From contig NZ_RJLQ01000002.1 in the NCBI RefSeq assembly GCF_003833015.1, positions 1 through 64,000 on the forward strand: a DNA stretch of 64,000 nt, in the 5' to 3' direction. Under the pieces are notes generated by a model. That model saw nothing but the letters and a program-made list of their open reading frames with translations, did not search any database and was not told the origin of the DNA. Below are positions 17,113-26,387 of the stretch, piece by piece. This DNA is from Clostridium sp. E02 (GTDB lineage Bacteria; Bacillota; Clostridia; Lachnospirales; Lachnospiraceae). The position numbers and the translations under genes were made by a program. Position 1 is the first letter of the stretch. Every line of letters begins with the position of its first letter.

Positions 17113-18165
17113 ATGTATCAATCAAATGGAAATCAAAAGTTGTATTATAAAATGCTTCATCAGAAACGAGAAACAGAGCTGCTTTTATCAGCATTAAGGG
17201 TGAAGTTATTTTCGTATCTGGAAAGCTGGGAAACTCCAAAAGCGGTTGCAACGAATTCAGGCTTAAATGAGCGTAATTTATCGTTTGTGTTAAACGCATT
17301 GGCATCCATTGGATTACTAGAAAAAAGCAGTGAAGCTTATAGAAATACACAGCAGAGTAATAATTTTTTAAATCCAAACAGTTCAGTTTATTTGGGCGAG
17401 AGTATCCTTTTTAGGGAGAAAATGATGTCTCTGCGAAGCATCGAGGAGCGTTTGATAAACGGTCCTAACAAAAACGTTCTTCATAATAATCAAGGGGTGG
17501 AGGTATATGATTTTTATGAGGCTGCGCGTGTGAGTATTCCTGAAATGTATACAGGGCGTGTTCAGTCTCTAATTCAGGCTGTTACAAATCTTTATGGAAA
17601 GAAGACCCCTGAAAAGATACTTGATCTCGGAGGCGGATCAGGAATTCTTGCAATGGAACTTGCAATTACCTTTCCCAATTGCAAAAGCGTTGTTTTTGAG
17701 CATTCGAATGTAGCACGGCTGCCACGTGAGTTAGTGTTAGAGAAAAACCTTTCCCAGCATGTAAGTGTGCTAGAAGGAGACTTTAATACAGATGATATCG
17801 GAAAAGGATATGATTTAGTTATTGCCTCAGGAGTACTGGATTTTGCAAAAGACCATTTGGACTCCGTGATGAGCAAGTTATATAATGCTTTAACATCAAA
17901 TGGTTACTTATATGTTGTTACCCATAATGTCAGTGAGGATTATCAGAATCCGCCTGAAAGCATTCTTGGTTGGTTATCCAGTCATATGGATGGACTAGAT
18001 ATATTGCTTACAAAAAAAGATATTGAGAATGCATTAACGATCCACGGATTTCAGCAGATTCAGAGTGATGATGACGGTGGCGTATTTGAAGGCTTGCAAG
18101 GCGAATTTTACTTAAAAAGAACGGGAGGAATTCAAGATGGAAAAGTTACAAAAACTCGTGATTAA
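17113..18165 (+). CDS. SAM-dependent methyltransferase with winged-helix dimerisation domain
   Basis: 350 residues. An N-terminal winged helix (about residues 20-75: KAVATNSGLNERNLSFVLNAL) precedes a class I methyltransferase domain. The SAM motif there is ILDLGGGSGILAMEL, with an acidic end of strand 2 in VVFEHSNV and motif IV in YDLVIASGVL. This is the layout of plant-type and antibiotic O-methyltransferases. The start at 17113 is chosen over an earlier ATG (17095) because GGAAGTGAGG lies between them. It overlaps the MarR gene by 29 bases. As first gene of a siderophore-type uptake operon it may modify a metallophore, but that is inference. Confidence 0.85.
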   Translation: MYQSNGNQKLYYKMLHQKRETELLLSALRVKLFSYLESWETPKAVATNSGLNERNLSFVLNALASIGLLEKSSEAYRNTQQSNNFLNPNSSVYLGESILFREKMMSLRSIEERLINGPNKNVLHNNQGVEVYDFYEAARVSIPEMYTGRVQSLIQAVTNLYGKKTPEKILDLGGGSGILAMELAITFPNCKSVVFEHSNVARLPRELVLEKNLSQHVSVLEGDFNTDDIGKGYDLVIASGVLDFAKDHLDSVMSKLYNALTSNGYLYVVTHNVSEDYQNPPESILGWLSSHMDGLDILLTKKDIENALTIHGFQQIQSDDDGGVFEGLQGEFYLKRTGGIQDGKVTKTRD

Positions 18166-18589
18166 TGATTTTATACAGATGACAGAGCGAATAGCCAATG
18201 GAAAGACAAATGTATTAGATTTTGGCTTAGAAGAAATGCAATTCTATCGTGGAGAAATCCACATGATTAAAATGGTGGGGGATCATCCAGGGATATTTAT
18301 TTCTGAAATGGCACGCAACTTTAATGTAACACGTGCTGTCGTAGCAAAAACGGTCCGAAAGCTTGAAGAACACGGTTTTCTCGAAAAAAAAGAGGATGAA
18401 AAGGATAAAAAGCGCTTGTGCCTTTTCCTTACGGAAAAAGGGGAAATGGCTTATAAGCTTCATAATCAGTATCATCAGGAATATGACCGCCCGTTGTTTG
18501 CTTATCTTGAAAGTTTGAATGACAATGAACTTCATACCATTCAGGAATTTTTAAAGTATGCAAATAGGTTGATAGTAAATCATTTTTAA
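18137..18589 (+). CDS. MarR-family regulator
   Basis: 150 residues with the MarR winged helix: GIFISEMARNFNVTRAVVAKTVRKLEEHG is the recognition region and FLEKKEDEKDKKRLCLFLTEKG the wing. GGGAGG precedes the ATG. It lies inside the metal-chelate uptake operon, between the methyltransferase and the binding protein, and may control this operon through one of the palindromes at 17031-17092. Confidence 0.88.
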   Translation: MEKLQKLVINDFIQMTERIANGKTNVLDFGLEEMQFYRGEIHMIKMVGDHPGIFISEMARNFNVTRAVVAKTVRKLEEHGFLEKKEDEKDKKRLCLFLTEKGEMAYKLHNQYHQEYDRPLFAYLESLNDNELHTIQEFLKYANRLIVNHF

Positions 18590-18606
18590 ATCTCAGGAGG
18601 GATAGA

Positions 18607-19713
18607 ATGAAATCTAAAAAGATATTTTTCTTAATGTTATCAATAGTTTTAACTATGGCTTTCGCAGGCTGCGGGGCACCGGAAAAGGCATCGGTTACAG
18701 AGTCTAAAAATTCATCAGCATCAGCCATGAGAACGATAACCGATTTAGGCGGAAACACCGTGACTGTGCCGACGGCAGCAGAAATTCAGCGTGTAGTCAT
18801 CATATCTCCGCCAACGACATCCGTACTTTTGGGTGTCCTTTCGGATCCCGATCGAATTGTAGGGGTTAATTCTAGAGCGTTTACGACGTCAAATACTGAA
18901 ATTGTCAGTAAGCTTTTTCCGAACTGGAACGGTGTTGAGACCTCATTTGTAAGTGAGGGCTTTGTTTCAAATACAGAAGAACTTTTAAATCTCAATCCGG
19001 ATCTTGTGTTTTATTATGGAGAAGCTCAGAAATCAGGCATTGAAAACTTAGGGATACCGATTGTTGATATGATGAAAAAAGGAGATAATAATCCGGAAAC
19101 AGTTACGATTGCATGGGATAACCTGATGCGTGAGGTATTTGAGGTAGATAATTCTGTTTCGCTTCAGAACGAATGGGACGCTTCCGATAAAAAGGGAGCA
19201 GAGGTTCTTGATACATATACAGGAGAAAAAAAGACTGCACTCTTTCTTTTTAGCAATATGGGAGGTGTGATTTCCGTCTATGGAAGTGGAACTTATGCAG
19301 ATACGTGGTTTTCAAAAAGCGGTCTTTCCAATGCGGCAGCAGAAATATCAGGACAAGCTGAAGTTAGTATGGAACAGCTTTATGAGTGGAATCCCGATTT
19401 TATTTATGTATTTATCGGAAGTCCTGCTTCTGCTCTGTTGGAAAATAAAATGAACGGACAGGACTGGAGTTTGCTTTCTGCTTATAAAAACAACAAAATC
19501 TTTGATATTCCACAGGGAATCTACTCATGGGGTGCACCATGCGCAGATGCTCCGCTTACACCACTATGGATGATTTCCAAAAGTTATCCCGAGTTGTTGA
19601 GTGAGAGTGATTTTAAAATGTTGTTTAAAGACTATTACAGCCGGGTGTACAAAATTACACTGGATGAGGAGCTGATTTCTACTGTGCTTCGTCCGAGGCA
19701 GCTGCAGAAATAA
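18607..19713 (+). CDS. Metal-chelate ABC transporter binding lipoprotein (FecB/BtuF type)
   Basis: 368 residues. A lipoprotein signal ends in LTMAFAGC (Cys21), so the protein is anchored outside the membrane. The mature part has two lobes: VVIISPPTTSVLLGVLSDPDRIVGV opens the first and LLNLNPDLVFYYG the metal-chelate binding lobe. The sequence ends in a peptide typical of the PF01497 family. It captures an iron siderophore, haem or cobalamin for the adjacent permease and ATPase; the ligand is not decided by sequence. AGGAGGG precedes the ATG. Confidence 0.9.
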   Translation: MKSKKIFFLMLSIVLTMAFAGCGAPEKASVTESKNSSASAMRTITDLGGNTVTVPTAAEIQRVVIISPPTTSVLLGVLSDPDRIVGVNSRAFTTSNTEIVSKLFPNWNGVETSFVSEGFVSNTEELLNLNPDLVFYYGEAQKSGIENLGIPIVDMMKKGDNNPETVTIAWDNLMREVFEVDNSVSLQNEWDASDKKGAEVLDTYTGEKKTALFLFSNMGGVISVYGSGTYADTWFSKSGLSNAAAEISGQAEVSMEQLYEWNPDFIYVFIGSPASALLENKMNGQDWSLLSAYKNNKIFDIPQGIYSWGAPCADAPLTPLWMISKSYPELLSESDFKMLFKDYYSRVYKITLDEELISTVLRPRQLQK

Positions 19714-20756
19714 TGATTATGAATAAAAAACGAAAACCAATGAAAACAAAAGATCATAATAAATTAAAATTTGTATTGCTCGCAGGGCTTCTTGTTCTTG
19801 TAATGGTAGCATCACTTTTTGGAGGGCGTTACCATATGGAATATGGGGTTGTCTTAAAGCTTATAGAAGCAAAGCTATCTATAGTTTCGAATCCTGGCTT
19901 TGAAGTTGCAGAGCATGTCCTGTTTCAAGTCCGACTGCCGCGTATTTTGATTGCGTTACTCGTTGGAGCAGGATTGTCCATAGCAGGAGCTTCCCTGCAG
20001 GGACTATTTCAAAATCCTCTAGTCAGTCCTGATATTCTTGGTGTTTGTTCCGGCTCAGGCTTTGGTGCAGCGCTAGGAATACTCCTTACCTCCGGCATGG
20101 GTGTGCTGACCTCCGTGTTGTCGTTAGCATTCGGACTTATTAGTATGTTCTTAACACTTTTTATGGTTCGAGCCAAGGGACAAGCTCAAACCATGTCCTA
20201 TATTTTATCCGGGATTATTGTGACCTCGGTATTTTCTGCTCTAACATCACTGATTAAATATGTTGCTGATGGAAACGATCAACTTCCGACAATTACCTTC
20301 TGGTTAATGGGGAGCTTTGCAAATACGGAATTTGATGACTTAAAAATAATTATTTTGCCGATAGTTATCGGTATTGCAGGGCTGCTACTTTTACGGTGGC
20401 AGCTTAATATTTTATCATTAGGAGAAGAAGAAGCTTATTCTCTTGGGGTAAATCCACAAGCGGCACGTATTGCGGTTATTTTGTTCAGTACAATTATTAC
20501 AGCAGCTTGCGTCATGGTTTCTGGTATTGTTGGCTGGGTAGGTCTGGTTATTCCGCATATATCCAGAAGGATTATGGGGGTAAACCATAAAGGATTACTG
20601 CCTGCATCTATGCTGCTTGGTGGAACTTTTATGGTAATTGTAGATAGTGTTGCCCGCAATCTAACTGCAGCTGAAATACCAATTGGAATATTAACAGCAT
20701 TAATCGGAGCGCCGTTCTTTGCACTCATTTATAACCGAATGAAAGGAGAGTCATAA
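19713..20756 (+). CDS. FecCD-family ABC transporter permease
   Basis: 347 residues, about ten membrane helices. Family landmarks are RLPRILIALLVGAGLSIAGA, LQGLFQNPLVSPDILGVCSG, and near the C-terminus GWVGLVIPHISRRIMG. It forms the homodimeric channel for the metal chelate delivered by the upstream lipoprotein. Its ATG overlaps the lipoprotein stop by one base, and its stop overlaps the ATPase start. Confidence 0.93.
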   Translation: MIMNKKRKPMKTKDHNKLKFVLLAGLLVLVMVASLFGGRYHMEYGVVLKLIEAKLSIVSNPGFEVAEHVLFQVRLPRILIALLVGAGLSIAGASLQGLFQNPLVSPDILGVCSGSGFGAALGILLTSGMGVLTSVLSLAFGLISMFLTLFMVRAKGQAQTMSYILSGIIVTSVFSALTSLIKYVADGNDQLPTITFWLMGSFANTEFDDLKIIILPIVIGIAGLLLLRWQLNILSLGEEEAYSLGVNPQAARIAVILFSTIITAACVMVSGIVGWVGLVIPHISRRIMGVNHKGLLPASMLLGGTFMVIVDSVARNLTAAEIPIGILTALIGAPFFALIYNRMKGES

Positions 20757-21526
20757 TGTTGCTTCGTGTAGAAAAAGGAAGTTTTTATTATACATCAGAT
20801 ACCCCTATTTTGCAGGACATCACATTATCGCTTAAAAAAGGAGAAGTAATTGCTGTTATGGGGCCGAATGGCATAGGAAAAACTACGTTTTTAAAATGTT
20901 TGATGGGTATTTATAAGTGGAAATCTGGTCATTCACTCATAGATGGAAAGGATACTGGCAACGCAAGAAAACAGATTGGATATGTACCACAGGCGCACCG
21001 ATTTTCGTTTCCGTATTCAGTCAGGGATATGGTTGTGTTTGGCAGAGCAAAGTATCTGACTGCATTTGCATCTCCTGGAGAAAAGGATTATGAGCTTGCT
21101 GATAGAGCCTTAGAAGAAGCGGGCATTTTAGCAATCAGTGATAAATCCTGTAATCAGTTAAGCGGCGGACAACTTCAAATGGTCTTGCTTGCGCGTGCAT
21201 TAGTAGGAGAACCTCAATTGCTGATCTTAGATGAACCAGAATCTCACCTTGATTTTGGAAATCAGATTACAATCCTGAAAATAATCAAAAGACTAGCAAA
21301 AGAAAAAGGAATTGCCTGTGTAATGAATACACACTATCCAAATCATGCGCTTAATATTGCGGATAAGACCTTACTTTTAAAGGGAAACAAATTTCTTGTA
21401 GGGGAAACGAAACAAATACTTACAAAAGAAAATATACGAGAGTATTTCGGAGTCGATTCCATCATTGTTACAGCACAAATGGATGACAAAGAGATTAACA
21501 CCTTTGTATTAACTGATTTGATATAA
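20756..21526 (+). CDS. Metal-chelate ABC transporter ATPase (FecE type)
   Basis: 256 residues. Walker A is GPNGIGKTT (residues 36-44), the signature LSGGQLQMVLLARAL, and Walker B LLILDEPESHLD, followed by a switch histidine in NTHYPNHAL. It powers the FecCD-type permease. GAAAGGAGAG precedes the ATG. It is the last gene of the operon and a terminator follows. Confidence 0.94.
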   Translation: MLLRVEKGSFYYTSDTPILQDITLSLKKGEVIAVMGPNGIGKTTFLKCLMGIYKWKSGHSLIDGKDTGNARKQIGYVPQAHRFSFPYSVRDMVVFGRAKYLTAFASPGEKDYELADRALEEAGILAISDKSCNQLSGGQLQMVLLARALVGEPQLLILDEPESHLDFGNQITILKIIKRLAKEKGIACVMNTHYPNHALNIADKTLLLKGNKFLVGETKQILTKENIREYFGVDSIIVTAQMDDKEINTFVLTDLI

Positions 21527-21531
21527 ATATG

Positions 21532-21572
21532 AAGCACTCTGTAACTTGGGAATAGGTTGCAGAGTGCTTTTT
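21532..21572 (+). terminator. Terminator of the metal-chelate uptake operon
   Basis: AAGCACTCTG (21532-21541) pairs with CAGAGTGCTT (21560-21569), followed by T residues. Confidence 0.85.
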
Positions 21573-21584
21573 ACTTTATGGGTA

Positions 21585-21632
21585 TTGACAAAATAGACAC
21601 ACGTGACTAAAATTGAAATAGACACGTGTGTC
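21585..21632 (+). promoter_or_regulatory. Promoter with overlapping GACACACGTG / CACGTGTGTC operator
   Basis: TTGACA (21585-21590), 17 bases, TAAAAT (21608-21613). GACACACGTG (21596-21605) lies in the spacer, and its exact reverse complement CACGTGTGTC (21623-21632) lies just downstream. This fits autorepression by the TetR-type domain of the next gene. Confidence 0.6.
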
Positions 21633-21654
21633 GAAAAAATAAGGCGGTTGAAAG

Positions 21655-23256
21655 ATGACTGGGAAAAAAGAAAGAACAAGAGAATTAATTGTAGATATAT
21701 CATATACACTTTTTGCAAAATATGGATTTAATAAAATCACAATGAAAGATATATGTGATGCAACCAATATGAGTCGTGGTGGTTTATATAGCCATTTTTC
21801 AGGTACTAGAGAAATTTTTGAGGCAATACTTGAAAAGCTAAATCAAAAAGATGTAATGAATTTTTCAGAGGAGATAGAAAAAGGCATTCCTGCTATAGAA
21901 ATCATGAATCGTGCACTTTTACTTATGGAAAATGAGATGAATCATTCTGAAGATTCGTTAAGTCTTGCGATGTATGAGTATTCAGGAAGTGTAGATTCAA
22001 ATTTAATGGAACATTTTAATAACATAGGCGAGAAAAAATGGACAGCACTCATCGAGTATGGGATTGAACGTGGTGAGTTTTATAATGTTAATGTAGCCGA
22101 ATTGGTCAATGTTATTCTATATGCTTATCAAGGTGTTCGAATGTGGAGCCGAATTATACCAATAGAACCGGAGGTCTTCAAATCAATTACGAACCATATA
22201 AAAAATCAGGTTCATAAAAGTATAGAGGATAGCTGTGAAATTATTAAAAATGTTCTGTCAGCTCCGGAGACATATGCAGTTTGTTTAAAGGAGGATAATA
22301 TGGCAATAGGAAGCATTGGTCTGATACCATCAATGCAGTCTCACACAACTGCCACTCATGAAGAAATAGAGATAGGTTATTGGATTGGGGTTCCTTTCTG
22401 GGGGTGTGGATATATTCCAGAGGCTGTACGTGAAATGCAGAGACACGCCTTTGAAGAGTTGGGCTGCAAGGCAATGTGGTGCGGTTATTACGATGGCAAT
22501 GAAAAATCCAAGCGTTGTCAGGAAAAATGTGGGTTTACATATCACCATACAGAAGAAAATAAACCATGCACATTGATGGGGGATGTAAGAACGGAGCATT
22601 TTACCTATCTTACAAGAGGAAAATGGAAGATAAGTGGAACAGCAAATAAGAAAACTATAGTTTTATACATTCATGGACAGGGTGGACATGCGAAGGAAGC
22701 AGAACACTATAAGTCTTTATTTCCGGAATGTGATGTATATGGTTTGGATTATCATACATTTACACCTTGGGAAACCAGTGTTGAAATAAAAGAGGAAATC
22801 GCTGCGCTTAAGAAAAAGTATGAAAGTATTATCCTTATTGCAAATAGTATTGGCGCTTATTTCTCCATAAATGCAGGAATTGATGTGGATATCAGCAGGG
22901 CGTATTTTATTTCCCCGATTGTTGATATGGAAAAACTGATTCGGGATATGATATCCTGGGCGAATGTTACAGAGGAAGAATTGCAGAAAAAGAAAACCAT
23001 CGAAACTACATTTGGCGAAACATTATCATGGGAATACCTATCGTATGTGAGGAACAAACTGACTCGCTGGTCGGTGAAAACGGATATTTTATACGGAAAT
23101 GCAGATCATCTTACAACCATCGAGACCATGACTGAATTTGCAAAGAGGCATAAGGCGGACTTGACGGTAATGGACGGTGGAGAGCATTGGTTTCACACCA
23201 GCCAACAGATGGAATTCTTGGATCAATGGATTAGAAAAGCTCACGGCGCCCCATAA
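21655..23256 (+). CDS. Three-part fusion: TetR regulator + GNAT C-terminal half + alpha/beta hydrolase
   Basis: 533 residues in one uninterrupted frame. Residues 1-201 are a complete TetR regulator (HTH: ITMKDICDATNMSRGGLYSHFSG). Residues 204-318 are the acetyl-CoA-binding and C-terminal part of a GNAT acetyltransferase (IGYWIGVPFWGCGYIPEAVREMQ, then NEKSKRCQEKCGF); its N-terminal strands are absent. Residues 322-533 are a complete small alpha/beta hydrolase with nucleophile Ser398 in ANSIGAY, Asp484 in YGNADHLT and His511 in GGEHWF. Each part is known to me only as a separate protein. Deletions joining three neighbouring genes in frame are the likeliest origin. Whether the fusion is functional is unknown. 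Confidence 0.8.
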   Translation: MTGKKERTRELIVDISYTLFAKYGFNKITMKDICDATNMSRGGLYSHFSGTREIFEAILEKLNQKDVMNFSEEIEKGIPAIEIMNRALLLMENEMNHSEDSLSLAMYEYSGSVDSNLMEHFNNIGEKKWTALIEYGIERGEFYNVNVAELVNVILYAYQGVRMWSRIIPIEPEVFKSITNHIKNQVHKSIEDSCEIIKNVLSAPETYAVCLKEDNMAIGSIGLIPSMQSHTTATHEEIEIGYWIGVPFWGCGYIPEAVREMQRHAFEELGCKAMWCGYYDGNEKSKRCQEKCGFTYHHTEENKPCTLMGDVRTEHFTYLTRGKWKISGTANKKTIVLYIHGQGGHAKEAEHYKSLFPECDVYGLDYHTFTPWETSVEIKEEIAALKKKYESIILIANSIGAYFSINAGIDVDISRAYFISPIVDMEKLIRDMISWANVTEEELQKKKTIETTFGETLSWEYLSYVRNKLTRWSVKTDILYGNADHLTTIETMTEFAKRHKADLTVMDGGEHWFHTSQQMEFLDQWIRKAHGAP

Positions 23257-23394
23257 GACATATACCGTTCGCCCAAAAGCGATTTACTGTTATACTAGGA
23301 TACTTTATGTTGAAGTGAGAGGACGCGAATATCATATGCAGTTTAGTAATTATGTATAATTTGATTTATATTAGGAACTAATATAGTGAGAAAA

Positions 23395-23423
23395 TATAAC
23401 TATATTGAGAAAATATAGTTATA
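23395..23423. repeat. Hairpin between the fusion gene and the BCCT gene
   Basis: TATAACTATATT (23395-23406) and AATATAGTTATA (23412-23423) are exact complements with a GAGAA loop. GAGAAAATATA is also repeated directly. There is no T-run. The rest of 23257-23534 holds only a likely promoter. Confidence 0.5.
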
Positions 23424-23476
23424 TTACGTTAAAAATCAATAAACTTGATATAATATTCAATGATTTTATCCCCGAA

Positions 23477-23505
23477 TTGACAGATGATAAATTTTAAGAT
23501 AGACT
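23477..23505 (+). promoter_or_regulatory. Probable promoter of the BCCT transporter
   Basis: TTGACA (23477-23482), 17 bases, TAGACT (23500-23505); a better TATAGT lies five bases further on but with an over-long spacer. Confidence 0.45.
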
Positions 23506-23534
23506 ATAGTAGGAATAATTAGGAGGTACAAAGT

Positions 23535-25340
23535 TTGATAGATGAAAAAAAGGAAACAGAATCAAAAATTATACTTGCGAAAAAGTTAAAAAGCGCAGAA
23601 AAAGAAGCTCGAAAAAAAGCAATTAAAAATCGTGAACCGTTTAAGGGATTACAAATACGACCGACGCCTTCATTATTTGATGAAGAAGGACGACAGGAAC
23701 CGGGTGAAAATAACTGGTCAGGTCGTGGTTTTGATATACATCCGCAGGTTACAATAATATCAGTTGTATTATTGTTTATATTTATATCATTAACTTTATT
23801 ATTTCCCGGGAGAGCAGAGAATACATTTTCAGGGATGATGTCAGGCATAACAAAAAATGCAGGATGGTTTTTTATCGTGGCAGCGAATATTTTTGTCGTA
23901 GCAGCGTTATATTTTGCCTTTAGCCGATTTGGCAGTATTAAAATTGGAGGAAGTAAAGCAAAGCCTGAGTTTAGTAAGTTTGGCTGGTATGCTATGCTGC
24001 TTAGTGCGGGAATGGGAATTGGTCTTTTGTTTTGGAGTGTTGGAGAACCGATTAGTCATTTGCAAGATCCGTCCCCTATGTTTGGACAACTAGATAAAGG
24101 ATCACCGATTGCAGTTCAGGCGGCAATGGCTACTACATTTTTTCATTGGGGCTTTCACCCATGGGCGATTTATGCAATAGTTGGATTGGGACTTGCATTT
24201 TTTTCTTATAATAAAGGATTGCCTCTAACGATCAGATCAGTATTTTATCCCTTGATAGGTAATAAGATATATGGAATTTTAGGGAATATGATTGATGTAT
24301 TATCTGTGCTTGCAACACTGATCGGACTTGCAACTTCATTGGGGTTGGGCGTTGCACAGGTTAATGCTGGACTAAATTTTTTATTTGGAATACAAATGAG
24401 TAGAGGGATACAGGTCGTGCTTATTATAGTAATAACCGGATTAGCGACCATCTCGGTAGTTCTTGGATTGGATGGTGGAGTAAAACGGTTAAGTGAGATT
24501 AATATGATAATGGCCGGTATATTTATGTTATTTGTATTGATTGCAGGACCAACCGTATATATTTTAAGTGGATTCTCGCAAAATCTTGGTTTTTATTTTT
24601 CGAAGCTTTTGGAGATGAGTCTTTGGACAGAAACGTACAGTGACACCTCCTGGCAAGGGGGATGGACTATTTTTTACTGGGCATGGTGGATATCATGGTC
24701 TCCATTTGTCGGAATGTTCATTGCACGTATATCAAAAGGGCGAACCGTGAGAGAATTTATTTTAGGTGTTATGTTAATTCCGTCCTTGTTGTCTTTCTTA
24801 TGGATGAGTGTATTTGGAGAAACAGCATTATATGTACAGACGAATCATATCGGAGACATTGCCTCGGTGGTATCCCGTGATGTGTCCGTAGCTTTATTTT
24901 CCATGCTGGAATATTTACCATGGACGTCACTATTATCTATAGTCGGAATTGTTTTAGTGACAGTATTTTTTGTTACCTCCTCTGACTCCGGCTCTTTGGT
25001 CGTGGATCATTTGATTTCGGGTGGGAAGCTTGACTCACCGGTACCGCAACGTGTTTTTTGGGCGGTTATGGAAGGCGTTATCGCTGCAACATTATTAATT
25101 GGAGGTGGGTTAAATGCACTTCAGACAGCCTCTGTTATAACCGGGCTGCCCTTTGCGGTTCTCTTGATTTTGCTTGTGTATTCCTTAAAGATCGGGATGC
25201 AGGAGGAATATGAAATTGAGGAAGCAGTGCGAATAAGCTTGATCAAGGTTGAAAAAGATCACTTCCTTAATGAAGCGATTATGGAGGTGGTTCAGGAAGA
25301 AAATGCATTACTTGCAAATTCAGTTGAAGATGAAAATTAA
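23535..25340 (+). CDS. BCCT-family betaine/carnitine/choline transporter
   Basis: 601 residues with twelve expected membrane helices. The BCCT signature is WTIFYWAWWISWSPFVGMF with ARISKGRTVREF after it. The glycine-rich helix SAGMGIGLLFWSVGEP and the tail motif VTSSDSGSLVVDHL are also present. A TTG start at 23535 is used because AGGAGG lies eight bases upstream; there is no in-frame ATG near. It has an unusually long charged N-terminal segment (about 75 residues, many Lys/Glu) before the first helix. It takes up quaternary amines for osmoprotection or as substrates. A terminator follows. Confidence 0.93.
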   Translation: MIDEKKETESKIILAKKLKSAEKEARKKAIKNREPFKGLQIRPTPSLFDEEGRQEPGENNWSGRGFDIHPQVTIISVVLLFIFISLTLLFPGRAENTFSGMMSGITKNAGWFFIVAANIFVVAALYFAFSRFGSIKIGGSKAKPEFSKFGWYAMLLSAGMGIGLLFWSVGEPISHLQDPSPMFGQLDKGSPIAVQAAMATTFFHWGFHPWAIYAIVGLGLAFFSYNKGLPLTIRSVFYPLIGNKIYGILGNMIDVLSVLATLIGLATSLGLGVAQVNAGLNFLFGIQMSRGIQVVLIIVITGLATISVVLGLDGGVKRLSEINMIMAGIFMLFVLIAGPTVYILSGFSQNLGFYFSKLLEMSLWTETYSDTSWQGGWTIFYWAWWISWSPFVGMFIARISKGRTVREFILGVMLIPSLLSFLWMSVFGETALYVQTNHIGDIASVVSRDVSVALFSMLEYLPWTSLLSIVGIVLVTVFFVTSSDSGSLVVDHLISGGKLDSPVPQRVFWAVMEGVIAATLLIGGGLNALQTASVITGLPFAVLLILLVYSLKIGMQEEYEIEEAVRISLIKVEKDHFLNEAIMEVVQEENALLANSVEDEN

Positions 25341-25414
25341 TACAACTTTCCTTAAAAACCTTTCCTTTACCATAGGCGAGGCAGGTAATTCCGGCATTGA
25401 CAGTCACAGGGAAA

Positions 25415-25466
25415 AACAGCCAATTGATAACTCTTTTTAAAGGGTTGTCAATTGGCTGTTTATTTT
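25415..25466 (+). terminator. Terminator after the BCCT gene
   Basis: AACAGCCAATTGA-type left arm (25415 on) pairs with TCAATTGGCTGTT (to 25460), followed by TATTTT. Confidence 0.8.
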
Positions 25467-25470
25467 GACT

Positions 25471-25762
25471 TTAATGACCAGTGGTCAAACGCATCAATGC
25501 AATCGCTCCTAATAAGTTATTGGAACCGGCCTCATACCGTGCGGGACCTTTTTTGAGCTTAATCTCGTAATCAGTTGCAGAAGTTTCCATCCCGGCACCG
25601 AAATACAAGGGAAGAGCTGCATCGAACGACAGTTCTGTGTTGTACAAGCTGTGCCCCGTCAACGAATATTTCAGCACCATATCGGTGTGTCAGTCGAGCG
25701 AATGGAGTATATTCCTCTATTGCCTTGACAACGGATTCCATAGGTGGAGTAGCTATCCTCAT
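25471..25762 (-). pseudogene. Fragment of a class V (NifS-like) aminotransferase gene
   Basis: Two minus-strand frames carry consecutive pieces of one PLP enzyme. HRYGAEIFVDGAQLVQH (with the cofactor-binding Asp and Gln) is in one frame. In another are YSLTGHSLY, where the Schiff-base lysine of SGHK is replaced by Ser, and YFGAGMETSATDYE and RYEAGSNNLLGAIAL. Both ends are missing and a frameshift separates the halves. It is debris. Confidence 0.65.
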
Positions 25763-25782
25763 ACATTTTATTACTTAATTAT

Positions 25783-26166
25783 ATGCATGAAATAGGTTTT
25801 CATCAGGCCTTATTTTTTGTTGTGGAATCTGATCCTCCGATATTTATTGTGTGTGTAGCAGATATTCGTTGCCGTATTTCCATAGAAACCAAGGTCAGAC
25901 TGGATGAGAGCAGCTCTGAACCGGAACTTAAACAAATCATCCGAGACACAGCAATTGCGATTGAACATATATTGCTTGAAGCAGAACAATTGGGATTGGC
26001 AACTTGTTGGACGGCGTGGTTTGAGCAAGAAGCCGTCAGAACTATTGTGAACATACCGGATGATAAATATGTGTGTGGAATCATTACATTGGGATATGGT
26101 GATGAGGAACCAAAACAGCGACCGAGAAAAACGCTGGATGAGATAGTAAGATATGAAACGTGGTGA
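25783..26166 (+). pseudogene. C-terminal part of a nitroreductase-family gene
   Basis: About 127 residues corresponding to the second half of FMN-dependent nitroreductases: IRDTAIAIEHILLEAEQLGLATCW, IPDDKYVCGIITLGY and a proline-rich end. The N-terminal FMN-binding arginine region is missing and no ribosome binding site precedes the ATG. It lies head to head with the aminotransferase fragment. Confidence 0.65.
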
Positions 26167-26168
26167 TT

Positions 26169-26369
26169 TCATTTTACAACTTCATTCAACGTTAATACAG
26201 TACTAATAACAAGTTCAATCGAACTTTTTTCTAATGCTTGTAAAAGATTTTCATTTGATATAACATGTTCAGTTAACAGGCCACCCGCTATGCTTGTAAT
26301 CATACAAATTAAATATATCATTACGGCCGGAATTTCATAGCGACGGGTGTTTGCTCTTTTTTGCATCAT
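26169..26369 (-). CDS. Small single-span membrane protein
   Basis: 66 residues from an ATG at 26369, chosen because CGGAGGG lies seven bases upstream. A basic N-terminus (MMQKRANTRRYE) precedes one membrane helix (about residues 14-32), then an acidic/hydrophobic tail. I recognise no family. The leader RNA has a hairpin (26388-26424 region) whose loop GCCTCC could pair with the ribosome binding site. Confidence 0.5.
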   Translation of the reverse strand: MMQKRANTRRYEIPAVMIYLICMITSIAGGLLTEHVISNENLLQALEKSSIELVISTVLTLNEVVK

Positions 26370-26387
26370 AGATATCCCTCCGTATGC

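Noticed and set aside
21509-21767. Minus-strand frames across the operator region before the TetR fusion
   Set aside because: They overlap a terminator, a promoter and the TetR helix-turn-helix codons; no ribosome binding site and no family likeness.
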